64,000 bases of DNA from Curvibacter cyanobacteriorum (GTDB lineage Bacteria; Pseudomonadota; Gammaproteobacteria; Burkholderiales; Burkholderiaceae_C), in the NCBI RefSeq assembly GCF_028649475.1, contig NZ_JAQSIP010000008.1:142646-206645 (forward strand), given 5' to 3'. Made by a program: the position numbers and the translations under genes. Positions 44,826-56,059 of this stretch are shown piece by piece; position 1 is the first letter of the stretch; the number at the start of each line of letters is the position of its first letter. The notes beneath the pieces were generated by a model. That model saw only the letters and a program-made list of their open reading frames with translations, searched no databases and had not been told where the DNA came from.

Positions 44826-45707
44826 TCAGCCGAACCAGCTCCCGAGGACCAGCGCGGCAAACAGCGTCGCACCGAGCCAATGGTTGGCCCGAAACGCCTG
44901 GAAACAGCCCGCGCGCTCGCGTCGGCGAATCAGGCTGAAGTGCCAGCCCACCTGGGCCAGTGCCCCCGCCAGGCCCAGCGCCAGGGCCCACAACGGGATC
45001 TGGCCCCACAGCACCGTGGCCCAGATCAGCAAGCAACCCAGGTAGCACGCCATCACCACCGGCACGTCCCAGGCGCCCAGGGTGATGGCCGAGGTTTTCA
45101 TGCCGATCTTGAGGTCGTCATCGCGGTCGACCATCGCGTATTCCGTGTCATAGGCGAGCACCCACAACAGGTTGCTCAGCACCAGCCAAGCCACCGACGC
45201 CCCAAGCGGCACCGCCTGCGCCGTGAACGCCATCGGGATGCCGAAGCTGAACGCCACCCCCAGCACCGCCTGCGGCATGGCCACCCAGCGCTTGGCAAAA
45301 GGGTACAACAGGGTCACCGCCAAGGCCCCGAAGGACCACAGCACGGTCACGGTGTTGGTGCTCAGCACCAGCCCAAACGAGACCAGGGCCAGCCCCGCCC
45401 CCAGCAGCAAGGCCTCGCGCACCGATACGGCGCCGCTGGTCACGGGCCGCTGCGCGGTGCGCTTGACGTGGCGGTCAAAGCCTCGGTCGGCCACGTCGTT
45501 GACACAGCAACCCGCGCTGCGCATCAGCACCGTGCCCGCGGTGAACACCGCCAACAGGTGCCAGCCCGGAAAGCCCCCCGCCGCCAGCCACAGGGCACTC
45601 AGCGTGGGCCAGAGCAGCAGGAGCCAGCCCGCGGGGCGGTCCCAGCGGATCAGGTCCAGGTAGAGCGAAAGCCGGCCGCGGGGCCGGGGGGCAGTCGAAG
45701 CAGTCAT
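44826..45707 (-). CDS. ubiA: 4-hydroxybenzoate polyprenyltransferase
   Basis: A 293-residue inner-membrane enzyme attaching the polyprenyl tail to 4-hydroxybenzoate in ubiquinone synthesis. The two aspartate motifs are present: [20 protein letters not shown] near residue 70 and [19 protein letters not shown] near 190. About eight to nine membrane segments. Start ATG 45707 gives the usual length; an earlier in-frame ATG at 45767 lacks a ribosome site. It is last of a minus-strand run after recG, oxyR and dps. Confidence 0.94.
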   Translation of the reverse strand: MTASTAPRPRGRLSLYLDLIRWDRPAGWLLLLWPTLSALWLAAGGFPGWHLLAVFTAGTVLMRSAGCCVNDVADRGFDRHVKRTAQRPVTSGAVSVREALLLGAGLALVSFGLVLSTNTVTVLWSFGALAVTLLYPFAKRWVAMPQAVLGVAFSFGIPMAFTAQAVPLGASVAWLVLSNLLWVLAYDTEYAMVDRDDDLKIGMKTSAITLGAWDVPVVMACYLGCLLIWATVLWGQIPLWALALGLAGALAQVGWHFSLIRRRERAGCFQAFRANHWLGATLFAALVLGSWFG

Positions 45708-45792
45708 CGCGCGACGGGGCGGGGGCAGCCGCTGAAGAATCAGGAAAGACGCCGATTCTCGCAGCAAGCCCAGGCCCGCTGCGCGCGCGGGC

Positions 45793-46305
45793 TCACTCCT
45801 CGAGCAGGGAGCGCAGCATCCAGGCGGTCTGCTCGTGCACCGTCAGGCGCTGGGTCAGCAGGTCGGCGGTCGGTTCATCGCTGGCCTTGTCGGCCAGGGG
45901 GAAGAGTTCGCGCGCCGTGCGGGCCACGGCCTCATGACCGGACACCAGGATGCGCACCATCTCGAGCGCCTTGGGCGGGGTGCCGGGCGCGTCGGGCACG
46001 CTGGCCAGGCGGCCAAAGTCAGCGTACGAGCCTGGCGCCGGGTGGCCCAGCGAACGGATGCGCTCGGCGATCGGGTCCACCGCAGTCCACAACTCGGTGT
46101 ACTGCGTCATGAACATGGTGTGCAGGGTGTTGAACATCGGCCCGGTCACGTTCCAGTGGAAGTTGTGGGTCGTGAGGTACAGGGTGTAGGTGTCGGCCAA
46201 CAGGCGCGAGAGGCCCTTGGCAATGGCGGCGCGGTCCTTGTCGCTGATGCCGATGTTGATGACAGGCGCCGACTTGGCGCTGCTGTTGCGAGGGGATTTG
46301 GCCAT
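45793..46305 (-). CDS. dps: Dps-family DNA-protecting ferritin
   Basis: A 170-residue mini-ferritin that binds DNA and oxidises iron with peroxide. The ferroxidase ligands lie in [20 protein letters not shown] near residue 45 and [13 protein letters not shown] near 70. The lysine/serine-rich N-terminus ([14 protein letters not shown]) may contact DNA. Start ATG 46305 follows GGAGTTTTTCGC. It is 182 bp downstream of oxyR on the same strand, which fits OxyR control. Confidence 0.93.
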   Translation of the reverse strand: MAKSPRNSSAKSAPVINIGISDKDRAAIAKGLSRLLADTYTLYLTTHNFHWNVTGPMFNTLHTMFMTQYTELWTAVDPIAERIRSLGHPAPGSYADFGRLASVPDAPGTPPKALEMVRILVSGHEAVARTARELFPLADKASDEPTADLLTQRLTVHEQTAWMLRSLLEE

Positions 46306-46487
46306 GCGAAAAACTCCAAAAGGCAGATCAACAAAAGACCGCCACCGCGCCGGGGTCAGGCAGGGCAGCAGCCTGGCAAACACTGTAACCCCAAGCCCAG
46401 CACTGGAGGGGCAAGCGGGCCACAAAGCCCCCCCGGCCCGCCCTGGCGGGCGGCGGCCGCTGCGGGGGCCCGGGACGATGAACGGGC

Positions 46488-47444
46488 TCAGGACAGGCGC
46501 TTCACGCCGGGCAGTTCGCAGGCATAGATGGCGTTGCGCAACGCGGCAATCGCCTCATAGCGCGTGAAGCTGCGCCGCCAGGCCAGCGACACGCGGCGGT
46601 AAGGCACGTCGCCGTCAAAGGGCAGGTAGACCACATGGGCTTCGTCGTCGGCTTTGCGGCGGCGGGTGCGCGGCGCCAGTGCGTCCTTGGGCACACTGAG
46701 GCGCGGCACCAGGGTCACGCCCATGCCGGCAGCCACCATGTGCTTGATGGTCTCCAGCGACGACCCCTCAAAGCTCTTGCGGATGCCCTCGGCATTGCTC
46801 GAAAAGCGCGCGAACTCGGGGCACACCTCGAGCACATGGTCGCGGAAGCAGTGCCCGTTGCCCAGCAGGAGCATGGTTTCGCTCTTCATCTCTTCGGCGG
46901 TGATGTGCTTGCGGCTGGCCAGCGGGTGGGTGCTGGGCACTGCGGCCATGAAGGGCTCGTCGTACAGCGGCGCCAGCGCCAGGCCGGTGTCGGGAAACGG
47001 TTCGGCCATGATGGCGCAGTCGATCTCGCCGGTGCGCAGCATCTCCATCAGCTTGACGGTGAAGTTCTCCTGCAGCATCAGGGGCATCTGGGGGGTGCGC
47101 GCGATCGCCTGGCGCACCAGGTCGGGCAACAGGTAGGGGCCGATGGTGTAGATCACGCCCAGCTTCAGGGCACCGGCCAGCGGGTCCTTGCCGCGCTTGG
47201 CGATCTCCTTGATGGCCGCGGCCTGCTCGAGCACGCTTTGCGCCTGGCGCACGATCTCCTCGCCCAGCGGGGTCACGCTGACCTCATTGGCGCTGCGCTC
47301 GAAGAGCTTCACCTCGAGCTCGTCCTCCAGCTTGCGGATGGCCACCGACAGCGTGGGCTGCGAGACGAAGCAGGCTTCGGCGGCTTTGCCAAAGTGCTTC
47401 TCGCGGGCCACGGCAACGATGTATTTGAGTTCAGTCAGGGTCAT
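46488..47444 (-). CDS. oxyR: Hydrogen peroxide sensor OxyR
   Basis: A 318-residue LysR-type regulator. The N-terminal HTH reads [20 protein letters not shown] near residue 19. The redox pair characteristic of OxyR is intact: [15 protein letters not shown] near residue 197, with the cysteines nine residues apart. On peroxide exposure these form a disulfide and activate antioxidant genes, here most likely including dps downstream. It starts 41 bases after recG on the same strand. Confidence 0.95.
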   Translation of the reverse strand: MTLTELKYIVAVAREKHFGKAAEACFVSQPTLSVAIRKLEDELEVKLFERSANEVSVTPLGEEIVRQAQSVLEQAAAIKEIAKRGKDPLAGALKLGVIYTIGPYLLPDLVRQAIARTPQMPLMLQENFTVKLMEMLRTGEIDCAIMAEPFPDTGLALAPLYDEPFMAAVPSTHPLASRKHITAEEMKSETMLLLGNGHCFRDHVLEVCPEFARFSSNAEGIRKSFEGSSLETIKHMVAAGMGVTLVPRLSVPKDALAPRTRRRKADDEAHVVYLPFDGDVPYRRVSLAWRRSFTRYEAIAALRNAIYACELPGVKRLS

Positions 47445-47485
47445 GGGGGGCTTCGGGCCACCCGGCCGGGCGGCCAAGTGTGGGG

Positions 47486-49636
47486 TCAGGCTTTGAGATA
47501 TTCGGATTTTCCACCCAACCAGCGCCCGACGTGCAGCCGGGCTTGCACCGGGTACTGATCCAACATGACCGGCGCCGCCTCGCGCGCCCAGTCCAGCAGC
47601 ACGGTGTCGGTCGCCAGGTCGGCAAAGCGCAGCAGCGGCGCCCCCGACTGGCGCGCCCCCAAGAACTCGCCAGGCCCACGGATCTCGAGGTCGCGGCGAG
47701 CGATCTCAAAGCCATCGGCGGTCTCGGCCATGGCCCGCAGGCGCTCGCGCGCGGTCTCACCGAGGCGACCACTCTCGTTGGTGGCGTAGAGCAGCACGCA
47801 GGCCGACGCCGCCGCGCCGCGCCCGACCCGCCCGCGCAGCTGGTGCAGCTGGCTCAGGCCAAAGCGCTCAGCGTGTTCGATCACCATCAGCGAGGCGTTG
47901 GGCACGTCCACCCCGACTTCGATCACCGTGGTGCTGACCAGCACCCCCATCTCGCCGCGCGTGAACAGGTCCATCACCGCCTTCTTCTCGGCCGTGGGCA
48001 TGCGTGAGTGCAGCAGACCGACCAGCACACCGGGCAGGGCATCGCTGAGGTCGGCGTGGGTGGCGGTGGCGTTGCTCAGGTCCAGCGCCTCGCTCTCTTC
48101 GATCAAGGGGCACACCCAATAGACCTGGCGGCCCTGGGCGATCTGGTCGGCAATGCGGGCCACCACCTCGTCGCGGCGGCTGTCGGAGACCAGCTTGGTC
48201 ACGATCGGCGTGCGCCCCGGCGGCAGCTCATCGATGGTGGAGACGTCCAGGTCGGCGTAATAGCTCATCGCCAGGGTGCGCGGGATGGGCGTGGCGCTCA
48301 TCATCAGCAGGTGCGGCTCGCGCCCGCTGCCATCGTCGAGCTTGCTGCGCAGCGCCAGGCGCTGGGCCACCCCAAAGCGGTGCTGCTCGTCGATCAGGGC
48401 CAGGGCCAGGTTCTTGAACTTGACCTGCTCCTGGATCACCGCATGGGTGCCCACCACCAGCGCGGCCTCGCCGCTCTCCACCAGGGCCAGGGCGGCCGTG
48501 CGTTCCTTCTTTTTCTGGGCGCCCGCCAGCCAGGCCACTTGCTTGCCCAGCGGCGCGAGCAGCGGCTCGAGCCAGCCCACCAGCTTGCCGAAGTGCTGCT
48601 CGGCCAGGATTTCGGTCGGCGCCATCAGCGCGCACTGCCAGCCCGCGTCGATGCAGATGGCCGCTGCCAGCGCCGCCACCACCGTCTTGCCCGAGCCCAC
48701 ATCCCCCTGCAGCAGGCGGTGCATGGGCACACCGCGCGCCAGGTCGCCCGCGATCTCCTCACAGACCCGGCGCTGTGCGGCGGTCAGGGCAAAGGGCAGC
48801 ACGGCCAGCAGTTGCTCGTGCAACGACAGCACGCCGCGCTGGTGCAGGGGCTTGAGTGCCGGGGCGCGCAGGCGCGCGCGCTCGCGCTTGGACTCGAGTT
48901 GCGACAGTTGCTGCGCCAGCAACTCCTCGGCCTTGAGGCGCTGCCAGGCCGGGTGGCTGTGGTCCTCCAGTGCGGCCAGCGACACATCGGGCGTCGGGTG
49001 GTGCAAGAAGGACAGGGCCGAGCGCAGGTCGGACAGGCGCAGGAAGTCGATGCCCTGCAACACCGGGGCCGGGATGGTCTCGCTCAAATCCGCCCGCATC
49101 AGGCCCGACTGCACGGCTCGGCGCAGGTAGGGCTGGGGCAGTTGGGCCACGGTCGGGTAGATCGGGGTCAGCGCGGTGGGCAGTTCGCCCCCCGCCAGCC
49201 GGAACGCCGGGTGCAGCATCTGGCGCCCCCAGAAGCCGCCCTTGATCTCGCCACGCACGCGCAGCAGGGCGCCAACCGCCAGCGTCTTCTGGTGCGAGGG
49301 GTAAAAGCTGAAAAAGCGCAGCTCGCAGCTGCCGCTCTCGTCCTCCACCGTGACCACCAGTTGGCGGCGCGGGCGCAGGGTGATCTCGCTCTTGACCACC
49401 GTGGCCTCGATCTGCACCGTGTCGCCATCGCGCGCGTTGCGCAGCAGGGTGATGCGGGTCTCGTCCTCGTAGCGCAGCGGCAGGTGCAGGGCCAGGTCGA
49501 TGTCGCGCGTCAGGCCCATTTTGATCAGCGCCTTCTGCGGCGGCGACAGCTCCCGGCTCGCGCCCGGGGTCGCGGGCGCAGCCGCCCCTGCGGTCTTGGC
49601 GCGGGCTTTGGCGGGGGCAGTGGGCGAGGTGGCCAT
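47486..49636 (-). CDS. recG: ATP-dependent DNA helicase RecG
   Basis: A 716-residue branch-migration helicase that remodels stalled forks. The wedge/OB domain is near residues 60-160 ([20 protein letters not shown]), Walker A is [18 protein letters not shown] near 310, the DEAD-type box is LIDEQHRFG near 420, and the motif VI region QLRGRVGRG lies near 620. Start ATG 49636 follows a low-complexity in-frame extension that I reject. GTAAAAATACAGGT stands directly before the ATG, so a leaderless message is possible. It is divergent to queA. Confidence 0.95.
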   Translation of the reverse strand: MATSPTAPAKARAKTAGAAAPATPGASRELSPPQKALIKMGLTRDIDLALHLPLRYEDETRITLLRNARDGDTVQIEATVVKSEITLRPRRQLVVTVEDESGSCELRFFSFYPSHQKTLAVGALLRVRGEIKGGFWGRQMLHPAFRLAGGELPTALTPIYPTVAQLPQPYLRRAVQSGLMRADLSETIPAPVLQGIDFLRLSDLRSALSFLHHPTPDVSLAALEDHSHPAWQRLKAEELLAQQLSQLESKRERARLRAPALKPLHQRGVLSLHEQLLAVLPFALTAAQRRVCEEIAGDLARGVPMHRLLQGDVGSGKTVVAALAAAICIDAGWQCALMAPTEILAEQHFGKLVGWLEPLLAPLGKQVAWLAGAQKKKERTAALALVESGEAALVVGTHAVIQEQVKFKNLALALIDEQHRFGVAQRLALRSKLDDGSGREPHLLMMSATPIPRTLAMSYYADLDVSTIDELPPGRTPIVTKLVSDSRRDEVVARIADQIAQGRQVYWVCPLIEESEALDLSNATATHADLSDALPGVLVGLLHSRMPTAEKKAVMDLFTRGEMGVLVSTTVIEVGVDVPNASLMVIEHAERFGLSQLHQLRGRVGRGAAASACVLLYATNESGRLGETARERLRAMAETADGFEIARRDLEIRGPGEFLGARQSGAPLLRFADLATDTVLLDWAREAAPVMLDQYPVQARLHVGRWLGGKSEYLKA

Positions 49637-49735
49637 ACCTGTATTTTTACCCAGGGATTCAAAGCCTGGGCGCTTGGCATGAGAAAATCCCCGCCTTTCC
49701 CCCCTTGGCACGGGCCTGTCAGGCCCTCAAGCAAC

Positions 49736-50785
49736 ATGACTTCTGCCCCCTCCCGCTCGTTCACGCTCGCCGATTTCGACTTCGAGCTGCCCCCCGAACT
49801 GATTGCCCAACACCCCGCTGCCGAGCGCAGCGCCTCGCGCCTGCTGGACGGCCGCGCCGAGGCCCCCGCGGACCGCATCTTCCGGGAACTGCCCGGCCTG
49901 TTGCGCGCCGGCGACCTGCTGGTGTTCAACGACACCCAGGTCATCAAGGCCCGCCTGTTCGGCGAAAAAGCCACCGGCGGCAAGGTGGAACTGCTGGTCG
50001 AACGCGTGCTGCAAGACCACGAGGTGGTGGCCCACATGAAGGTCAGCAAAAAGCCGCCCGTGGGCAGCACGGTGCACATGGTGGGCGGTTTCAGCGCCAC
50101 CCTGCTGGGCCGCTGGCCCGAGGAGGACGGCGCGCTGTTCCGCTTCCGCTTCAGCGGCGAGCCACACGCCCTGATGGCGGCCCACGGCCACGTGCCGCTG
50201 CCGCCCTACATCGAGCACGGCGATTCGGCCGAAGACGAACAGCGCTACCAGACCGTGTTCGCGCGCCACCCCGGCGCCGTGGCCGCCCCCACCGCGGCGC
50301 TGCACTTTGACCAGGCCTTGCTGGACCAGCTGACCGCCCAGGGCATCGAGCGCGCCAGCGTCACCCTGCATGTGGGCGCGGGCACCTTCCAGCCCGTCAA
50401 GACGGAGAACCTGGCCGAACACAAAATGCACAGCGAGTGGTACCAGGTGCCCCCCGCCACCCTGGCCGCGCTGGAGCGCTGCCGCCAGCGCGGAGGCCGC
50501 GTGGTGGCTGTGGGCACCACCACCGTGCGCACCCTGGAGTCCTGGGCCCAATCGGGCCAGACCACGGGCGACACGCAGATCTTCATCACCCCGGGCTTTG
50601 CGTTCCAGGTGGTCGATGTGCTGATCACCAACTTCCACCTGCCCAAGAGCACGCTGATGATGCTGGTCAGCGCGCTGGCCGGCTACGAACGCATCATGGG
50701 CCTGTACCAGCACGCGATCGCCCAGCGTTACCGCTTCTTCAGCTACGGTGACGCCATGCTGCTGGAGCGCCAGCGCACGGCCTGA
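49736..50785 (+). CDS. queA: S-adenosylmethionine:tRNA ribosyltransferase-isomerase
   Basis: A 349-residue enzyme that adds the cyclopentene ring of queuosine to tRNA using S-adenosylmethionine. It opens [20 protein letters not shown] and has [20 protein letters not shown] near residue 212 and [14 protein letters not shown] near 300. It lies 114 bp before tgt, which acts one step earlier. That gap holds two GC hairpins (50786-50802 and 50857-50875) without T-runs. Confidence 0.96.
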   Translation: MTSAPSRSFTLADFDFELPPELIAQHPAAERSASRLLDGRAEAPADRIFRELPGLLRAGDLLVFNDTQVIKARLFGEKATGGKVELLVERVLQDHEVVAHMKVSKKPPVGSTVHMVGGFSATLLGRWPEEDGALFRFRFSGEPHALMAAHGHVPLPPYIEHGDSAEDEQRYQTVFARHPGAVAAPTAALHFDQALLDQLTAQGIERASVTLHVGAGTFQPVKTENLAEHKMHSEWYQVPPATLAALERCRQRGGRVVAVGTTTVRTLESWAQSGQTTGDTQIFITPGFAFQVVDVLITNFHLPKSTLMMLVSALAGYERIMGLYQHAIAQRYRFFSYGDAMLLERQRTA

Positions 50786-50856
50786 CGCGCCCCACCCGGG
50801 CGCACGCGGTTGCGCGGGCCCGGCCGACTGCCTTCCGGGCTGGCACGCGCCAGCCA

Positions 50857-50875
50857 CCGGGGCCTGGTGCCCCGG
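50857..50875 (+). other. GC-rich hairpin before tgt
   Basis: CCGGGGC-CTGGT-GCCCCGG, a perfect 7-bp stem, lies between queA and tgt, 12 bases before the predicted -10 box of tgt. A second stem GCGCCC-CACCC-GGGCGC (50786-50802) begins right after the queA stop. Either could end queA transcripts weakly. Confidence 0.45.
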
Positions 50876-50887
50876 ACACCCCCCTCC

Positions 50888-52072
<1,185 letters not shown>

Positions 52073-52080
52073 CGCGCTTG

Positions 52081-52104
52081 ATTCGCCACCGATCGGTGGC
52101 GAAT
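52081..52104. repeat. Perfect 24-bp palindrome after tgt
   Basis: ATTCGCCACC-GATC-GGTGGCGAAT is fully self-complementary over 24 bp and begins eight bases after the tgt stop codon. No T-run follows on either strand. It stands about 85 bases before the MscS-type gene, so it may be an operator or a weak bidirectional terminator. A second inverted repeat, GTGCAA...TTGCAC, follows at about 52108-52130. Confidence 0.85.
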
Positions 52105-52188
52105 TCCGTGCAAAGCGGGACTTATTGCACGCTTCGGGCCTCGCCAGGCCGCGCGCTCGACAGTAAGCTGGCCGGCGGAGGATTCACC

Positions 52189-52998
52189 ATGAACACCGAA
52201 GTCATCTGGCATTTTTTGAGCACACAAGGGGCTGAGTTCGGCCTCAAAGTCCTGGGGGCCATCGCGGCCTGGGTCATCGGCCGCTGGCTCATCAGCCTGA
52301 CCGTGCAGTTGCTGGGCAAGGTCCTGGCGCGCGGCAGCCGGGTCGACGCCACGCTGGCGGAGTACCTCAAGTCCATCCTCAACGTGCTGCTGAACATCGT
52401 CCTGATACTCGCCATCCTGGACATTTTTGGCGTCAGCACCACCTCGTTCGCGGCCTTGCTGGCCGGTGCGGGCCTGGCCATCGGCACCGCCTGGGGCGGG
52501 CTGTTGACGCACTTCGCGGCGGGCATCTTCCTGCAGGTGCTGCGGCCCTACAAGGTGGGCGACTTCATCAACGCCGCCGGTGTCACCGGCACCGTCAAGG
52601 AACTGGGTCTGTTCGGCACCACCCTGGTCACGCCCGACAACGTGATGACCATCGTTGGCAACAACAAGGTGTTTTCGGACACCATCCAGAACTTCAGCAG
52701 CCTGCCGGTGCGCCGGGTCGACTGCCAGGCCAAGGTGGCCAATGGCGTGGATGTGCAAGACGCCATGGCCCGCTTGCGCCAGGCCGTGAGCGCGCTGCCC
52801 AACGTGGCTGCCGAGCCTGCGCCCGAGGTGGAGATCCTGCAGTTCACCGCCGAAGGCCCCCTGCTTTGCGTGCGCCCCTACACCCACACCCAGCACTACT
52901 GGCAGGTGTACTTCGACACCCACAAGGCTGTGGTCAACACCTTCGGCAGCGCCGGCTACCCGGTGCCCGAAACCCCGGTCGCCCACCGCACCCTGTGA
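52189..52998 (+). CDS. Small mechanosensitive channel, MscS family
   Basis: A 269-residue inner-membrane channel that releases solutes on hypo-osmotic shock. Three hydrophobic segments precede the pore helix SFAALLAGAGLAIGTAWGGL near residue 85 and the beta-domain PYKVGDFINAAGVTGTVKEL near 122. This matches the short MscS class. Start ATG 52189 follows GGCGGAGGATTCACC. It ends four bases before the converging zinc-ribbon gene. Confidence 0.92.
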   Translation: MNTEVIWHFLSTQGAEFGLKVLGAIAAWVIGRWLISLTVQLLGKVLARGSRVDATLAEYLKSILNVLLNIVLILAILDIFGVSTTSFAALLAGAGLAIGTAWGGLLTHFAAGIFLQVLRPYKVGDFINAAGVTGTVKELGLFGTTLVTPDNVMTIVGNNKVFSDTIQNFSSLPVRRVDCQAKVANGVDVQDAMARLRQAVSALPNVAAEPAPEVEILQFTAEGPLLCVRPYTHTQHYWQVYFDTHKAVVNTFGSAGYPVPETPVAHRTL

Positions 52999-53002
52999 CC
53001 GC

Positions 53003-54175
53003 CTAAGCCCCTGCCGAGGGGGCGACCGGTCCCGCGGTCAGGCCCACCGGGAACGGCGCCACGGCGGCCGCCGAGGCCGCCCCCAGCGCGGGACCGGCCG
53101 CCGCCCCCGGGTGGCTTGCCGCAGCGGCGGGCCCCTCACTGGCGCGCGCCGGGCTGCCGCAGCTGTGGCAGTACTTGGAGAACGCGCTCTTGCGCGTCTG
53201 GCAGGGGCCACAGCGGTCGTGCAGGCCCATGCCGCAGTGCGGGCAGAAGTCGATGGCGGTGTTCTTCAGGTCCACCGGACGCTCGCAGCCGGGGCACACG
53301 CCCTTGGCCAACCGGGCCAGCGCCAGGTCGTAGTCCAGCACATCGCGGCGACGCAGGTCGGGCTGCGCTTCGGCCTGCTTTTGTGCGTCCAGGTAGCGCT
53401 GCAGCGCCAGGATGCCCTGGCGCCCCAGCAGCGCGGTGAGCACGATGCCGACCCCGTAGCGCACGTAGCCGCCGTAGCTGGGCAGGTACGGCACCAGCTC
53501 GACAAAAAAGGCCACCACGGCAAAGCCGATGAAGCCCCAGACAAAAGGCCACCAGCGGCTTTTGCGCTGCTTGGCAAACAACCAGGCGGCCACCGCCAAC
53601 AAGGGCAGGGTCAGCGCCAGCCGGTACAGAAAAACCCGCAGCTCCTGGGCCCGCTGCGCCTTCTGGAAGGCCTCCTGGGCGCCGTTCTGCAGCGCATTCA
53701 GGGCCGCCTGGGCGCGGCTGGCGGCCTGGCGCGCGTCGAGTTCCGCCTGTTGCTGTTGCTCGACCTGGGCCAGGGCCTGGCGCTCCAGCGCCTTCAGGCC
53801 GTCGAGTTCGCTGGTGCGCCGCAGCAGCTCGGGGTCTTGCTCGGCCCGCGCGGTGGCGCGGCGCGTGGCCAGCCAGTGGTTGAAGGTTTCGCGCGCGCTC
53901 TGGCTGTCGGCCTGGGCCCGGGTGTGGGCCAGGCGGGCCTGGTCGAGCGCTTCACGCGCCTCGTCGCGGGCCCGGTTGGCGCGCTGGAGGTCGGCGCGTG
54001 CCGCGGCCGTGGCCGCCGGGTCCATGAACTGGTCCTGGTGCACCAGCACCTCGACCCGGGGCAGGTCGCTGACCAGCGCTCCGCCCAGCCCCGTGAGGAA
54101 GCTGCCAAACAAAAACGCCACGCCCCACAGGCCGCGGCGGAACCATTTTTCTGACAGGCGCAAAGACTGGGCCAT
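53003..54175 (-). CDS. Membrane protein with coiled coil and C-terminal zinc ribbons
   Basis: A 390-residue protein of unknown role. One membrane segment is near residues 18-38. A long alanine/glutamine-rich coiled coil spans about 55-180. Two to three further membrane segments lie at about 185-262. A double zinc-ribbon follows near 290-340 (CPGCERPVDLKNTAIDFCPH, then CGPCQTRKS and YCHSCG), with a Pro/Ala-rich tail. Start ATG 54175 follows GAGGGAGTTTGGCC. The layout suggests a membrane scaffold with cytoplasmic metal-binding ends. I do not recognise a characterised family. Confidence 0.75.
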   Translation of the reverse strand: MAQSLRLSEKWFRRGLWGVAFLFGSFLTGLGGALVSDLPRVEVLVHQDQFMDPAATAAARADLQRANRARDEAREALDQARLAHTRAQADSQSARETFNHWLATRRATARAEQDPELLRRTSELDGLKALERQALAQVEQQQQAELDARQAASRAQAALNALQNGAQEAFQKAQRAQELRVFLYRLALTLPLLAVAAWLFAKQRKSRWWPFVWGFIGFAVVAFFVELVPYLPSYGGYVRYGVGIVLTALLGRQGILALQRYLDAQKQAEAQPDLRRRDVLDYDLALARLAKGVCPGCERPVDLKNTAIDFCPHCGMGLHDRCGPCQTRKSAFSKYCHSCGSPARASEGPAAAASHPGAAAGPALGAASAAAVAPFPVGLTAGPVAPSAGA

Positions 54176-54301
54176 GGCCAAACTCCCTCTCAACACCCCG
54201 GGGCGGTGCCGCCGGATGCCGGCCCCGCTGGCGCGGGGTCGCGGCCCCTCAGCACCGGACGAATGGTGATGATAAGGACGCCCGCCCCCCTGGGGAAGGC
54301 C

Positions 54302-55867
54302 TCAGCCTGCGAGGTCGAACTTGACGCCCTGCGCCAGCGGCAGCTCGGTCGAGTAGTTGATGGTGTTGGTGGCACGGCGCATGTAGGCCTTCCAGCTGTC
54401 GGAGCCGGCTTCGCGGCCGCCACCGGTTTCCTTCTCGCCACCAAATGCACCGCCGATCTCGGCCCCGCTGGGCCCGATGTTCACGTTGGCGATGCCGCAG
54501 TCCGAGCCCGTGGCCGAGACAAAGCGCTCGGCCTCGCGCAGGTCCAGCGTGAAGATCGACGACGACAGGCCCGCGCCCACCGCGTTGTTGAGCGCGATCG
54601 CCTCGTCCAGCGTCTGGTAGCGCAGCACGTACAGGATGGGGGCAAAGGTTTCGTGCAGCACCGGGCCGGTGTGGGCGGGCATCTCCACCAGCGCCGGGCG
54701 GGCGTACCAGGCGGCCGGGCCCGCCGCGGTCAGCACGCGCTCGCCCCCGTGCACGGTGCCCCCCTCGGCGCGGGCCGCGGCCAGCGCCTGCTGCATCGCG
54801 TTCCAGGCGGCCTCGTCAATCAGCGGGCCCACCAGGTGGCCAGGCTCGCGCGGGTCGCCCACGCCCACGCTGGCGTAGGCCCGCACCAGGCGCGGCACCA
54901 GGGTGTCGTAGATGGATTCATGCACCAACAGGCGGCGCAGCGTGGTGCAGCGCTGCCCCGCCGTGCCCATGGCCGCGAAGGCAATGCCGCGCAGCGCCAG
55001 GTCCAGGTCGGCCGACGGCGCCACGATGGCGGCGTTGTTGCCGCCCAGCTCCAGCAGCGCGCGCGCAAAACGGGCCGCCAGCTTGGGCGCCACGGCGCGC
55101 CCCATGGCGGTGGAGCCGGTGGCCGACACCAGGGGCACACGCGGGTCATCGACCAGGGCCGCCCCCGCATCACGCTCGCCGATCAGCAGGCTCAGCAAGC
55201 CCTCGGGGGCGTCGCCAAAACGGGCCAGCGCACGCTGCGCGATGGCGTGCGTGGCGAGCGCGGTGAGCGGGGTCTTCTCGGACGGCTTCCACACCACCGG
55301 GTCGCCGCACACCAGGGCCAGCGCCGCGTTCCACGACCACACGGCGACCGGGAAATTGAAGGCGGAGATGACGCCACAAACGCCCAGCGGGTGCCAGGTT
55401 TCCATCATGCGGTGCTGGGCCCGCTCGGTGGCCAGGGTCAGGCCATGCAACTGGCGCGACAGGCCGACCGCGAAATCGCAGATGTCGATCATCTCCTGCA
55501 CCTCGCCCTCGCCCTCGGACGGGCTCTTGCCCACCTCCAGTGTGACCAGCTGGCCCAGCAGGGTCTTGGCCGCGCGCAGCTCTTCGCCCAGCAGGCGCAC
55601 CAGCTCGCCCCGGCGCGGTGCCGGCACTTCGCGCCAGGCCAGGAAGGCACGCTGCGCCTGGTCCACCACCGCCCCCACCGAGTCGGCGGCTTGCAGCGCA
55701 ACCTGGCCCAGCAGCTCGCCGGTCAATGGCGAGCGCACCGGCCAGCCCCCGGGCACCTGCACCTGGTCCAGCGGCACCCCCAGGGACTGCAGCAACTGGG
55801 TGGCCTGGGCCGCCACGCCCAAAGGCGCAGCCGCCGCAGCGGAAGAAGTAGCGGGGGAAACGGTCAT
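54302..55867 (-). CDS. amaB: Aldehyde dehydrogenase, ALDH7/AmaB type (2-aminoadipate semialdehyde)
   Basis: A 521-residue NAD-dependent dehydrogenase. The ALDH7 (antiquitin) feature LELGGNNAAIVAP near residue 268 contains the catalytic glutamate, and GTAGQRCTTLRRL near 300 the catalytic cysteine. NFPVAVWSWNAALALVCGD lies near 150. In Pseudomonas AmaB and in antiquitin this enzyme oxidises 2-aminoadipate 6-semialdehyde (piperideine-6-carboxylate) to 2-aminoadipate in lysine and pipecolate breakdown. It is downstream of the IclR gene on the same strand and divergent from an amino-acid-oxidase operon. Start ATG 55867 is the only good methionine; the N-terminus is alanine-rich. Confidence 0.83.
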   Translation of the reverse strand: MTVSPATSSAAAAAPLGVAAQATQLLQSLGVPLDQVQVPGGWPVRSPLTGELLGQVALQAADSVGAVVDQAQRAFLAWREVPAPRRGELVRLLGEELRAAKTLLGQLVTLEVGKSPSEGEGEVQEMIDICDFAVGLSRQLHGLTLATERAQHRMMETWHPLGVCGVISAFNFPVAVWSWNAALALVCGDPVVWKPSEKTPLTALATHAIAQRALARFGDAPEGLLSLLIGERDAGAALVDDPRVPLVSATGSTAMGRAVAPKLAARFARALLELGGNNAAIVAPSADLDLALRGIAFAAMGTAGQRCTTLRRLLVHESIYDTLVPRLVRAYASVGVGDPREPGHLVGPLIDEAAWNAMQQALAAARAEGGTVHGGERVLTAAGPAAWYARPALVEMPAHTGPVLHETFAPILYVLRYQTLDEAIALNNAVGAGLSSSIFTLDLREAERFVSATGSDCGIANVNIGPSGAEIGGAFGGEKETGGGREAGSDSWKAYMRRATNTINYSTELPLAQGVKFDLAG

Positions 55868-55992
55868 GGCAAGTCCTGGTCTGCAAAGCCCGGGCGCAAC
55901 GGCCCGGCGGTCAACACGCCCGGGCAGGCTGCCCGGCACAGGCGGCCGACTATCCAAGATGGCGCACGACTTGGCTATCGAATGTTTGGCAA

Positions 55993-56019
55993 GACTTGAT
56001 GATCTTTATGCATCAAGTC
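55993..56019. promoter_or_regulatory. 9-9-9 inverted repeat upstream of the ALDH gene
   Basis: GACTTGATG (55993-56001) and CATCAAGTC (56011-56019) are perfect inverted copies separated by nine bases. The site lies 126 bp before the ALDH start and just after the iclR stop on the same strand, so it may be an operator that gives the ALDH gene its own control. Confidence 0.6.
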
Positions 56020-56059
56020 GCGTCAAACACCAACGACCCCGTGTGTCACATGATGCGCT

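Noticed and set aside
49640..49735. preQ1-type riboswitch ahead of queA
   Set aside because: The short gap between recG and queA shows no aptamer-like pairing, and in other bacteria preQ1 riboswitches usually precede queC-queF or transporters.
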